Shown: in pieces, positions 33,115 through 40,502 of the stretch
Numbering within the stretch: position 1 is the first letter of the stretch
Layout: each line of letters starts with the position of its first letter
NCBI RefSeq assembly: GCF_002217205.1
Contig: NZ_MUGT01000015.1
Location: 1-43,091 of the forward strand
DNA from: Flavobacterium branchiophilum NBRC 15030 = ATCC 35035
GTDB lineage: Bacteria; Bacteroidota; Bacteroidia; Flavobacteriales; Flavobacteriaceae
Reading direction: 5' to 3'
Length of the DNA: 43,091 nt
Made by a program: the position numbers and the translations under genes
Notes under the pieces: generated by a model
The model's database searches: none
Told to the model about the DNA's origin: nothing
The model's input: the letters and a program-made list of their open reading frames with translations, nothing else

Positions 33115-35097
33115 TTACAAATTCAAAATATCTTCGGCTACTATATTTGGAAGTGTAACTTTGAGCAACGGCTGTTGTTGCATAGCCCGTTTGATGGCAA
33201 AAATAGCCCCTTCGTTTCTGGCCCAGTTTCTACGAGCAATGCCGTTGTTTACATCCCAAAAAAGCATGTTTTCTAGTTTACGGGAAGCTTCGGGAGTACC
33301 GTCGAGCAACATACCAAAGCCCCCATTGATAACTTCGCCCCATCCTACTCCACCACCATTGTGTATAGACACCCATGTGGCCCCTCTAAAGCTGTCGCCA
33401 ATAACGTTTTGAATGGCCATGTCGGCGGTATAACGAGAGCCATCGTAAATATTTGAGGTTTCTCTGTAAGGCGAATCTGTACCAGATACATCATGGTGAT
33501 CCCTCCCCAAAACAATATAACCAATGTCGCCACGAGCAATAGCTTGGTTAAATGCTTCGGCTATTTTTATACGACCTTCGGCATCGGCATAAAGGATTCT
33601 GGCCTGTGAACCAACAACCAATTTGTTGTTGCTTGCTCCTTTAATCCATTGGATGTTATCGGCCATTTGCTGTTGGATTTCTTGGGGTGCATTGGCCATC
33701 ATGCTTTCCAAAACCTGACAGGCAATAGCATCTGTTTTGTCTAAATCAGAAGGGTCGCCCGAGGTACAAACCCATCTGAAAGGGCCAAAACCATAGTCAA
33801 AACACATGGGCCCCATAATGTCCTGCACATAGCTAGGGTATTTAAAATCTATATTATTGTGTGCCATTACGTTGGCTCCTGCTCTGGAGGCTTCGAGCAA
33901 AAAGGCGTTTCCATAATCAAAAAAATAAGTTCCTTTTGCAGTATGTTTGTTTATAGCTTCGGCATGACGGCAAAGAGAAAGTTGTACGGCTTGTTTGAAC
34001 TTTTCGGGTTCGTTGGCCATCATTTCGTTGGCCTCTTCAAAAGAAATTCCTACGGGATAATAGCCTCCTGCCCAAGGGTTGTGCAACGATGTTTGGTCGG
34101 AACCTAAATCGATAGGTATATTTTCTGCATCTAATTTTTCCCAAACTTCTACCACATTTCCAAGGTAAGCAATAGAAACCGATTCGTGGTTTTGTAAAGC
34201 CAATCGAACCCGAACTACGAGCTGGTCCAAATCGGAAATTATTTCGTTTATCCAACCTTGAGTATGCCTAATGTTGGTAATTTTTGGATTTACCTCGGCA
34301 CAAATGGTAACACAGCCCGCAATATTTCCAGCTTTTGGTTGTGCTCCAGACATGCCGCCAAGTCCAGAGGTTACAAATAAACCGCCTTTTGGTGATTTTT
34401 TAATTTTTCTGAAACCATTTAAAACCGTAATTGTGGTGCCATGTACTATGCCTTGAGGGCCAATGTACATATAACTTCCCGCTGTCATTTGACCATATTG
34501 CGACACACCTAGAGCATTCATTCGTTCCCAATCGTCTGGTTTTGAGTAGTTTGGAATTACCATCCCGTTTGTAACCACAACCCGTGGAGCATCAATATGC
34601 GATGGGAAAAGTCCCATTGGATGCCCCGAATACATGACAAGCGTTTGTTGGTCTGTCATTTCAGATAGGTATTGCATAGTAAGCAAATACTGAGCCCAAT
34701 TTTGAAAAACAGCTCCATTGCCACCATAAGTAATCAACTCGTGGGGGTGTTGGGCAACGGCATTATCCAAATTGTTTTGAATCATTAGCATAATGGCCTT
34801 TGCTTGAAGAGATTGACCTGGATATTCTGAAATTGGTCGGGCATACATTGGATAATCTGGTCGAAAACGGTACATATATATCCGTCCAAATTGATCTAAT
34901 TCGGCCTTAAATTCGGGTAATAACTCGGCATGATGTTGGGCATCAAAATAACGAAGGGCATTGCGAAGAGCCAACTTTTTTTCTTGATCAGTTAAAATGT
35001 CTTTCCTTTTTGGAGCATGGTTGATAGTTGCATCAAAAGGTTTTGGATTGGGCAAACTAGAAGGAATACCTTGTTTGATATGGTCTTGAAAATTCAT
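33115..35097 (-). CDS. hutU: Urocanate hydratase
   Basis: Second step of histidine degradation: urocanate to imidazolone propionate, with tightly bound NAD+. The start is set at 35097 (MNFQDHIKQGIPSSLP), giving 660 residues; an earlier in-frame Met adds 12 residues unlike the family. Landmarks are TYGGNGAVFQNWAQYLLTM, YSGHPMGLFPSH, GLGGMSGAQPKAGNIAG, and MGPMCFDYGFGPFRWVCTSGDPSDLDKTD with the active-site cysteine. It is about 100 residues longer than the proteobacterial enzyme, as usual in Bacteroidota. No hutH, hutI or hutG is nearby. Confidence 0.96.
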   Translation of the reverse strand: MNFQDHIKQGIPSSLPNPKPFDATINHAPKRKDILTDQEKKLALRNALRYFDAQHHAELLPEFKAELDQFGRIYMYRFRPDYPMYARPISEYPGQSLQAKAIMLMIQNNLDNAVAQHPHELITYGGNGAVFQNWAQYLLTMQYLSEMTDQQTLVMYSGHPMGLFPSHIDAPRVVVTNGMVIPNYSKPDDWERMNALGVSQYGQMTAGSYMYIGPQGIVHGTTITVLNGFRKIKKSPKGGLFVTSGLGGMSGAQPKAGNIAGCVTICAEVNPKITNIRHTQGWINEIISDLDQLVVRVRLALQNHESVSIAYLGNVVEVWEKLDAENIPIDLGSDQTSLHNPWAGGYYPVGISFEEANEMMANEPEKFKQAVQLSLCRHAEAINKHTAKGTYFFDYGNAFLLEASRAGANVMAHNNIDFKYPSYVQDIMGPMCFDYGFGPFRWVCTSGDPSDLDKTDAIACQVLESMMANAPQEIQQQMADNIQWIKGASNNKLVVGSQARILYADAEGRIKIAEAFNQAIARGDIGYIVLGRDHHDVSGTDSPYRETSNIYDGSRYTADMAIQNVIGDSFRGATWVSIHNGGGVGWGEVINGGFGMLLDGTPEASRKLENMLFWDVNNGIARRNWARNEGAIFAIKRAMQQQPLLKVTLPNIVAEDILNL

Positions 35098-35240
35098 AAC
35101 AAAATGTTTATTTTTTGTTTCAAATATAAACATTTTTTTTTATTTTAAATTTTTTAACAAAAGGCTTTTTGAAAAAATTAACTATTAGGGATAGCCAGGT
35201 ATAAAAATGTCTGATTAATAAAACGACTAACTCACAAAAT

Positions 35241-35285
35241 TTTGTTAAGGATTAAACTTCTTAAACTATTGATTGTCCTATGTCT
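35241..35285 (+). promoter_or_regulatory. Possible ECF-type promoter of the exported-protein pair
   Basis: GGATTAAACTTC with a downstream GATTGTCCTATGTC, about 15-20 nt apart, lies 30-60 nt before the 35311 start. It does not match TAnnTTTG, and its layout recalls extracytoplasmic-function sigma promoters in Flavobacteriia. This is a guess from pattern. Confidence 0.25.
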
Positions 35286-35310
35286 ATAAATTTTAATTAA
35301 TACTTAAATA

Positions 35311-35766
35311 ATGAAAAAAATCGTTTTATTAGCAATGATCCTTGTTGGGACAACAGGTTTTGCACAAGAAAGAAAACACCGACCAGAAAAAGGTGATATG
35401 GAGCAAATGTCTCCTGAAGAAAGAGACGAAATGCGGTTGAAAAGGCTAACAAAAGACTTGAATTTGGACACCAAACAACAAGACCAAGTAAGGCAATTGA
35501 TGGCAGAGCAAGGCAAAAAAAGAGCGGCAATGATGGACGAAAGAGCCAAAATAATGGAAGCCAAAAAAGCCGAAAGAAAAGCCATGAGAGACCAAATGCA
35601 AGCAGAAAGAGATGCCGCAGACCAACAATTGAAAACTATTTTGAACGCAGACCAATGGGCCAAATTTGAAAAAATAAAAGCTGAAAGAAAAGACAAAAGA
35701 GAAGCTTTTAAAGCCGAAAAACGAGACCGTGGTCACGAAAAAAAAGAAGCCATGATGGAGAAATAA
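35311..35766 (+). CDS. Exported Asp/Glu/Lys-rich helical protein (DUF4890/Spy-like)
   Basis: A 151-residue protein with a signal peptide (MKKIVLLAMILVGTTGFAQE) and a highly charged helical mature part: MSPEERDEMRLKRLTKDLNLDTKQQDQVRQL, a Lys/Glu/Met-rich middle, and LNADQWAKFEKIKAERK. The repeated helix pattern with a final ADQWAKFEKI resembles Bacteroidota DUF4890 proteins and the CpxP/Spy periplasmic chaperones. The periplasmic stress role is inferred. Followed 68 nt later by another small exported protein gene, likely cotranscribed. Confidence 0.75.
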   Translation: MKKIVLLAMILVGTTGFAQERKHRPEKGDMEQMSPEERDEMRLKRLTKDLNLDTKQQDQVRQLMAEQGKKRAAMMDERAKIMEAKKAERKAMRDQMQAERDAADQQLKTILNADQWAKFEKIKAERKDKREAFKAEKRDRGHEKKEAMMEK

Positions 35767-35834
35767 AAAATAAATTTTGATTTTAATGAAATATTTTTTA
35801 ATTTTGATTAATTATTTCACTAAAAAAATATATT

Positions 35835-36185
35835 ATGAAAAAAATAATAGCTGCTTTTACATTATTTATGGCTTTTTCGATGGGGGCTTTTGCACAAGAA
35901 AACAAAGCCACCAACGAACAATTAGCTAAAAATCAAGCCGTTACGATGGTAAAGTTTTTGAATTTGGACGAAAACAGAATTGAAGAGTTCAAAAATTTGT
36001 TTTTAATGAAAGAAGAGTTGATGAACAATCCAGAAGCTTCAGACGATCGTAAAAACATTATGAGCCAAGTGGTTGCTGCAAAAATTCAGGCTTCGATAAA
36101 TGGCAAACAATTAGAAAAATTAGTTGCCAACACAGCCTTGTACAACCAACTTGTGGGTACTGATAAATTGAAATCTAAAAAATAA
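35835..36185 (+). CDS. Small exported helical protein, function unknown
   Basis: A 116-residue protein with a signal peptide (MKKIIAAFTLFMAFSMGAFAQE), the same style as its upstream neighbour. The mature part is helical (AKNQAVTMVKFLNLDENRIEEFKNLFLMKEELM, AAKIQASINGKQLEKLV). No family is recognised. The LNLDENRIEEF piece recalls the LNLDTKQQDQV piece of the upstream protein, so the two may be distant paralogues. A strong terminator follows. Confidence 0.8.
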   Translation: MKKIIAAFTLFMAFSMGAFAQENKATNEQLAKNQAVTMVKFLNLDENRIEEFKNLFLMKEELMNNPEASDDRKNIMSQVVAAKIQASINGKQLEKLVANTALYNQLVGTDKLKSKK

Positions 36186-36218
36186 TTTGGTGTCGTAACA
36201 CCGCAATTTTTACTGATG

Positions 36219-36258
36219 TCTTTGTCAAAGTGTAGCACTTTGACAAAGATTTTTTTTT
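36219..36258 (+). terminator. Strong intrinsic terminator
   Basis: TCTTTGTCAAAGTG (36219-36232) pairs with CACTTTGACAAAGA (36236-36249) around a 3-nt loop, followed by a T run. It ends the exported-protein pair and separates it from the convergent ABC exporter gene. Confidence 0.9.
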
Positions 36259-36271
36259 ATACCAAACGGCA

Positions 36272-38488
36272 TTAACTTCCCAATTCTAATTGATTTTTTA
36301 CTAAATTGAAATAATCGGCTTTATTTTGAACAAGCTGTTGGTGGTTGCCTATTTCTGCAATTTCTCCATTTTTGAGTACTATAATTTGGTCGGCATTTTT
36401 AACGGTGCTTAAACGATGGGCAATTATTAGAACGGTTTTTCCTTTAAAAAACTGTTGCAAATTATCGTGTATGATTTTTTCGTTTTCGGCATCAAGTGCC
36501 GATGTGGCTTCGTCAAAAAAGATGTAATGTGGGTTTTTATAAACCGCTCTTGCAATAAGAATCCTTTGCTTTTGACCGCCTGAAATGCCGTTGCCCGATG
36601 CTCCAATTTTGGTATTATAACCCAATGGTAATGTGTTTATAAAACCTTCAATATTGGCTATTTTTACAGCGTTTAGTAGTTTTTCTTTATTGATGTTTTC
36701 ATCGCCTGTGGCAATATTTCTTTCGATTGTATCAGAGAAAATGAAACCGTCTTGCATGACTACACCACAATTTTTACGCAAACTTTTGGGCGAAATGTGG
36801 TTGATGTTTTCGGAATTAAAAAACAATTCTCCTTGTGTGGGCTCATAAAATTTTAACAGTAATTTCATTAATGTTGTTTTTCCGCTTCCGCTTGCCCCAA
36901 CTATTGCGGTTATTTTTCCATCGGGAATTGTGAAATTAATATCTTTTAGTACAAATGGAGATTTTGGCCCTTCGTATTGAAAGGACAAATTTTGGAAATC
37001 TATTCCATTTTGACTGGTTGAATTAATTTTTGATAAGGGAACTAATTTTTCATTTTCTTCGTCTTCATGATTTTGTACCTCTGACAATCTTTCTAAACTT
37101 AATTTTGCATCTTGAAAAGAATAGAAAAAAGTTGTTATGCTATTTAGTGGAGAAATCATTTGCCCTAAAATAAATGAAATTGCCATAAGTTCGCCTAATG
37201 TCATTTTTCCTTTAATTACGCAGGTAGCTGCTATATAGGTTACAATTATGTTTTTGATTTGATTTATTATTTCAAAACCACCTATTTGAAATTGATATAA
37301 TTTAAGTACACGAGTATTTATTTTTAATAATTTATCTTGAATTTTTTGCCACTCTTTATTTTTATAATCTTGAAATTGGTTAAGTTTCATTTCGGTTACA
37401 CCATTTATAATTTCGTAAATAGCACTTTGATTTTCACTTTTTAATTGAAATTTATAAAAATCAAGTATGCTTCTTTTTTTTAGAAAATAAACGGACCAAA
37501 AAACAGCTACACTCGTTAAAAATAGATAGATGAATAAGATTGTGTAGTTATAATACCCTAAAATAATAAAAAAGATACAAAAAGAAATAATTGAAAAAAT
37601 GGTAACCAAACTTTGTGAGGTTAAAAAACTTTCAATTCGTTCATTATCTTGGATTCTTTGTATAAAATCTCCTATTATTTTTGTGTCAAAAAACTTGATA
37701 GGTAATTGTAATAATTTTTTTAAGAAGTCGGAAATTATAGTAATGCTTATTTTTGTCCCAACTTGTAATACTATCCAGTTTCTAATTATTTCAACTGTCA
37801 TTGAACCCAAAAACAAACTAATTTGTGAGAAAAGAATTAATTGAATGATTGATAAGTTTTTATTTGTAACCCCCTTATCTATTAAATTTTGAGTTAAGAA
37901 TGGAAAAGCTATGTTTATTAAATTACCAAATAGTAAACATAAAAACATCCATAAAAATTGTTTTTTATGTTGTATTAATAAATCAGATAAATATTTAATA
38001 TTTATTTTTTTTTCTATTGGCGGAGATAATTTGTAAAAAATATCTGTTGGATTAAGAAATAATGCAACACCTTTATTATCATCACTTATCCAATTACTCA
38101 AAAAATCAACTTCTTTAAAATAAAGAAAACCATAGGATGGGTCTGCAATTTTAAACATGAAGTCTTTTTTAAATAAAGACATCTTGTTTTTTTTATTTTT
38201 CTTTGACCCTTTTATTTTTTCTAAAACTACAAAATGATTTTGTCTCCAATGTAATATGCAAGGTCTTGGTAAATCTAATAGTTGTTCTAAATTTATCTTG
38301 GTTGTAATTGTTTCAAATCCTATGTTTTGAGCGGCCTCGCTAATACCTAATAAAGAAACGCCCTCTCTTGTTAGAAAGGATTGTTCTCTTAAATATTTTA
38401 ATGTATAGTTTTTACCATACTTATTTGCAATCATTGCTAAACAAGCTGGGCCACAATCCATAATATTATATTGAGGAATAAATTTCAT
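36272..38488 (-). CDS. C39-peptidase ABC exporter (peptide maturation and export)
   Basis: A 738-residue inner-membrane exporter that cuts double-glycine leaders and pumps out the mature peptide. The N-terminal C39 domain (1-130) has the oxyanion Q7, catalytic C12 in MDCGPAC, the histidine in HWRQNHFVVLEKI, and the Asp in IADPSYGF. Six TM helices follow (about 165-450). The NBD has Walker A GASGSGKTT (about 530), signature ISGGQKQR (about 636) and Walker B IFFDEATSAL (about 657). Its start directly abuts the stop of the 123-residue protein gene, so translation is coupled. No HlyD-like adaptor is present in the window. The precursor at 40239-40403 is the obvious substrate. Confidence 0.95.
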   Translation of the reverse strand: MKFIPQYNIMDCGPACLAMIANKYGKNYTLKYLREQSFLTREGVSLLGISEAAQNIGFETITTKINLEQLLDLPRPCILHWRQNHFVVLEKIKGSKKNKKNKMSLFKKDFMFKIADPSYGFLYFKEVDFLSNWISDDNKGVALFLNPTDIFYKLSPPIEKKINIKYLSDLLIQHKKQFLWMFLCLLFGNLINIAFPFLTQNLIDKGVTNKNLSIIQLILFSQISLFLGSMTVEIIRNWIVLQVGTKISITIISDFLKKLLQLPIKFFDTKIIGDFIQRIQDNERIESFLTSQSLVTIFSIISFCIFFIILGYYNYTILFIYLFLTSVAVFWSVYFLKKRSILDFYKFQLKSENQSAIYEIINGVTEMKLNQFQDYKNKEWQKIQDKLLKINTRVLKLYQFQIGGFEIINQIKNIIVTYIAATCVIKGKMTLGELMAISFILGQMISPLNSITTFFYSFQDAKLSLERLSEVQNHEDEENEKLVPLSKINSTSQNGIDFQNLSFQYEGPKSPFVLKDINFTIPDGKITAIVGASGSGKTTLMKLLLKFYEPTQGELFFNSENINHISPKSLRKNCGVVMQDGFIFSDTIERNIATGDENINKEKLLNAVKIANIEGFINTLPLGYNTKIGASGNGISGGQKQRILIARAVYKNPHYIFFDEATSALDAENEKIIHDNLQQFFKGKTVLIIAHRLSTVKNADQIIVLKNGEIAEIGNHQQLVQNKADYFNLVKNQLELGS

Positions 38489-38860
38489 CTAATTTATCAT
38501 TACTTTTATTGAGTCGGATGTTTTTTTTAATTTTTCAATAATTGTTTGATTTAAAAGATTGTTATTGTTTTGGTAATTTATTTCAATTTTACCAGACTCT
38601 AATTTTACAAATGTTGTATCGTTTTTTGTTTCCAAATCACTAATTTTTTTCCAGACAAATTTTCCATTTGAATTAGTAAAATTCATTCCAATTTCAGATT
38701 TCAGATAATTCAATATTTCTATGGTTTTTGATTTATCAAATGTCGAAGTATAATTATAACTTTCAGAAGATTTAGTATTGCTTTGGGTAATTGTTTTCGA
38801 TTGTGCAAGACCAAAATTTGATACCACAGACATAAGTATTATAAATATATATTTTTTCAT
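38489..38860 (-). CDS. Small exported protein of the peptide cassette, unknown
   Basis: A 123-residue protein with a signal peptide (MKKYIFIILMSVVSNFGLAQ) and no lipobox. The mature part is Ser/Thr/Asn-rich, then KTIEILNYLKSEIGMNFTNS, GKFVWKKISDLETK, and a C-terminal helix LNQTIIEKLKKTSDSIKVMI. No family is recognised. It lies between the JmjC-like enzyme and the C39 exporter, with 22 nt and 0 nt spacing, so it belongs to the cassette. Immunity protein or periplasmic carrier are guesses from position only. Confidence 0.8.
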   Translation of the reverse strand: MKKYIFIILMSVVSNFGLAQSKTITQSNTKSSESYNYTSTFDKSKTIEILNYLKSEIGMNFTNSNGKFVWKKISDLETKNDTTFVKLESGKIEINYQNNNNLLNQTIIEKLKKTSDSIKVMIN

Positions 38861-38882
38861 TTTTTATTAAATTTTAGATATT

Positions 38883-40172
38883 TTAAATGATGTTAATTGC
38901 TCTTTTGTCATAAAGGAGCGATAAAAAGTATAGACCAGCTTCAATAGGCCAATCTTGAGTTAATACTTTTAATAACTCATTCACACTTTCCTCTTTATTT
39001 TGATTTAATTTTTCTATTATCGTTATTAACTCATTATGATATTTAATTTTAACTTTATATCCTCTTGCAAAAATAATAAGCTCTTCCTCCATTTTTTCAT
39101 AATAGGTTTTAAAAGGATATGGTGTAATAACCTTCTTGTTTTCTAATACCTCATATTGATCTACATCATATTTCATTTTATCTTTTAATGATATAGGAAT
39201 ATTTGACCAGCCGCCATTACTAATAATTGCCCATTTATACTGTTTATGTAGATGTTTCATTAACTCCATAAATGATAATTTCTTTAAATTTTCATCTAAA
39301 TTAATAACAGATTCAATATCATTAAAAGATGTGTCAATTGAAGTATTTTTATCAGGATTTAATATTTCTTTATCATCATTTAAATATTGTAAATGAATTG
39401 TGTCTAATATTCTTGAAGTAAATGTTTTTTTTGTTGGATTATTAAACCAAATAGTTAAACCCACAGACAACTCGTCAGAAAAACCAATATGATATTTGTT
39501 CCAAGGCATAAAATATAAATCTCCTGTTTCAAAAGGATATTCATCTGCGAAAGGTAAAAGAGGTTCTATGTCTTTATTGTTGTCTTTTTTGCCTGTCAGT
39601 TCTTTGTATTTCTCTTCTTCCCAGTTATACATTATTTTCGGGCCAGGACCTAAATGAAAATGAATAACATTGTCGCCTCTTGTATCTTGATGGATTCCTA
39701 AAGGTGTCCAGCCGTAGTTGCCTATTAGAATATGTGCACTTAAACCAGTTAGAGGAATTCCAACTTTGTCTAATAATGGTTGGATTTTTAATAAAATATC
39801 GTGAGCCATTTTTTCTGAAAACTTTTCAGTTCTATTAAGTATCATACCGAATTTTTGATGAGCAAAAATTCGTTTAGTATAATCTTCAATAGTTTCATTT
39901 TCGGTTGGTGGTGTTTCAAAAAGTTTTGACATATATGTATTATCTTGCTCTTTACCGTCAAGATAAACTCTAAAACCATATTGGTTGGTTTTGTGAGTAT
40001 AAATTTCTTGCAAAATTTTGATGATTTCACCATTTAATAAACTTACATCGTCTTTTGAAATTACGTCTTTAAAGACGTTTGTTTTTGTGAAGTTTTCACT
40101 CTCTTCTAAAAAATATTCCCACCAAGCAGTGGAGAATGATTTTATTTCTTGTGTTATATTTTTATTTTCCAT
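38883..40172 (-). CDS. JmjC/cupin-like putative Fe(II)/2-oxoglutarate oxygenase
   Basis: A 429-residue soluble protein. The start is 40172 (MENKNITQEIKSF); the longer frame to 40223 would begin inside a terminator stem. A double-stranded beta-helix core shows ligand-like H161-Q-D163 in GWTPLGIHQDTRGDNVIHFH, a following LGPGPKIMYNWE, PFETGDLYFMPWNKYH with distal H228, and GLTIWFNNP. This HxD...H arrangement is that of JmjC/cupin oxygenases. About 150 residues follow with no recognised fold (SFMELMKHLHKQYKWAII, ITPYPFKTYYEKMEEEL, WPIEAGLYFLSLLY), perhaps a recognition or dimer domain. Hydroxylation of the adjacent precursor is the inferred task. An alternative is a non-catalytic cupin. Confidence 0.75.
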   Translation of the reverse strand: MENKNITQEIKSFSTAWWEYFLEESENFTKTNVFKDVISKDDVSLLNGEIIKILQEIYTHKTNQYGFRVYLDGKEQDNTYMSKLFETPPTENETIEDYTKRIFAHQKFGMILNRTEKFSEKMAHDILLKIQPLLDKVGIPLTGLSAHILIGNYGWTPLGIHQDTRGDNVIHFHLGPGPKIMYNWEEEKYKELTGKKDNNKDIEPLLPFADEYPFETGDLYFMPWNKYHIGFSDELSVGLTIWFNNPTKKTFTSRILDTIHLQYLNDDKEILNPDKNTSIDTSFNDIESVINLDENLKKLSFMELMKHLHKQYKWAIISNGGWSNIPISLKDKMKYDVDQYEVLENKKVITPYPFKTYYEKMEEELIIFARGYKVKIKYHNELITIIEKLNQNKEESVNELLKVLTQDWPIEAGLYFLSLLYDKRAINII

Positions 40173-40202
40173 TAAAATATAGTTTATATTTTGTTTTTGA
40201 TT

Positions 40203-40236
40203 AAAAAGCCGTGAGCAAAACACTCACGGCTAATTT
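40203..40236 (-). terminator. Terminator/attenuator between precursor and JmjC genes
   Basis: AGCCGTGAG (40207-40215) and CTCACGGCT (40223-40231) form a 9-bp GC-rich stem with a 7-nt loop. On the minus strand it is followed by a T run. It begins 8 nt after the precursor stop codon and ends about 30 nt before the JmjC start, so it should make the precursor mRNA more abundant than the downstream genes. Confidence 0.85.
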
Positions 40237-40238
40237 TA

Positions 40239-40403
40239 CTACTCTCCTGAAGAAGTGATGATTGAAACAGAAACCGTTACTTTTACTTCAACAGTAGTTG
40301 TAACAACTTTGTCAGCCATACCTCCTAAAATCTCTGCAGATTCTAGCGGTGATAAAGTGCTAACATTCAAAAAATCTTTTGCATTGAATTTTTTATTTTC
40401 CAT
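40239..40403 (-). CDS. Double-glycine precursor peptide of a putative new peptide family
   Basis: A 54-residue ORF not noted by size-limited gene finding. Residues 1-28 form a leader: MENKKFNAKDF, then LSPLESAEILGG, a classical C39 leader with Leu, Glu, Ile/Leu at the recognition spacing and Gly-Gly at the cut site. The predicted core (residues 29-54) starts MADKVVTTT, continues VEVKVTVSVSII and ends TSSGE. It has seven Val, two Ile, five Thr and four Ser, and no Cys, Trp, Tyr, Phe or His. Val alternates with polar residues in a strict i, i+2 pattern, favouring one amphipathic beta strand. Neighbours are a JmjC-like enzyme and a C39 exporter. A terminator follows directly. Net core charge is about -1. 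Confidence 0.85.
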   Translation of the reverse strand: MENKKFNAKDFLNVSTLSPLESAEILGGMADKVVTTTVEVKVTVSVSIITSSGE

Positions 40404-40502
40404 GTTTTCATTTTTTTATGGGTTAAACAATTGGTAAACTTTTAACGACACCAGAAATTTTACTTACTATTTTTATACCCTCGTTGGTCTTTTGCTTGCA
40501 AG

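Noticed and set aside
40173..40223. 17-residue N-terminal extension of the JmjC-like protein
   Set aside because: Translation would begin within the terminator stem; MENKNITQ at 40172 is the better start and resembles the precursor's own first residues.
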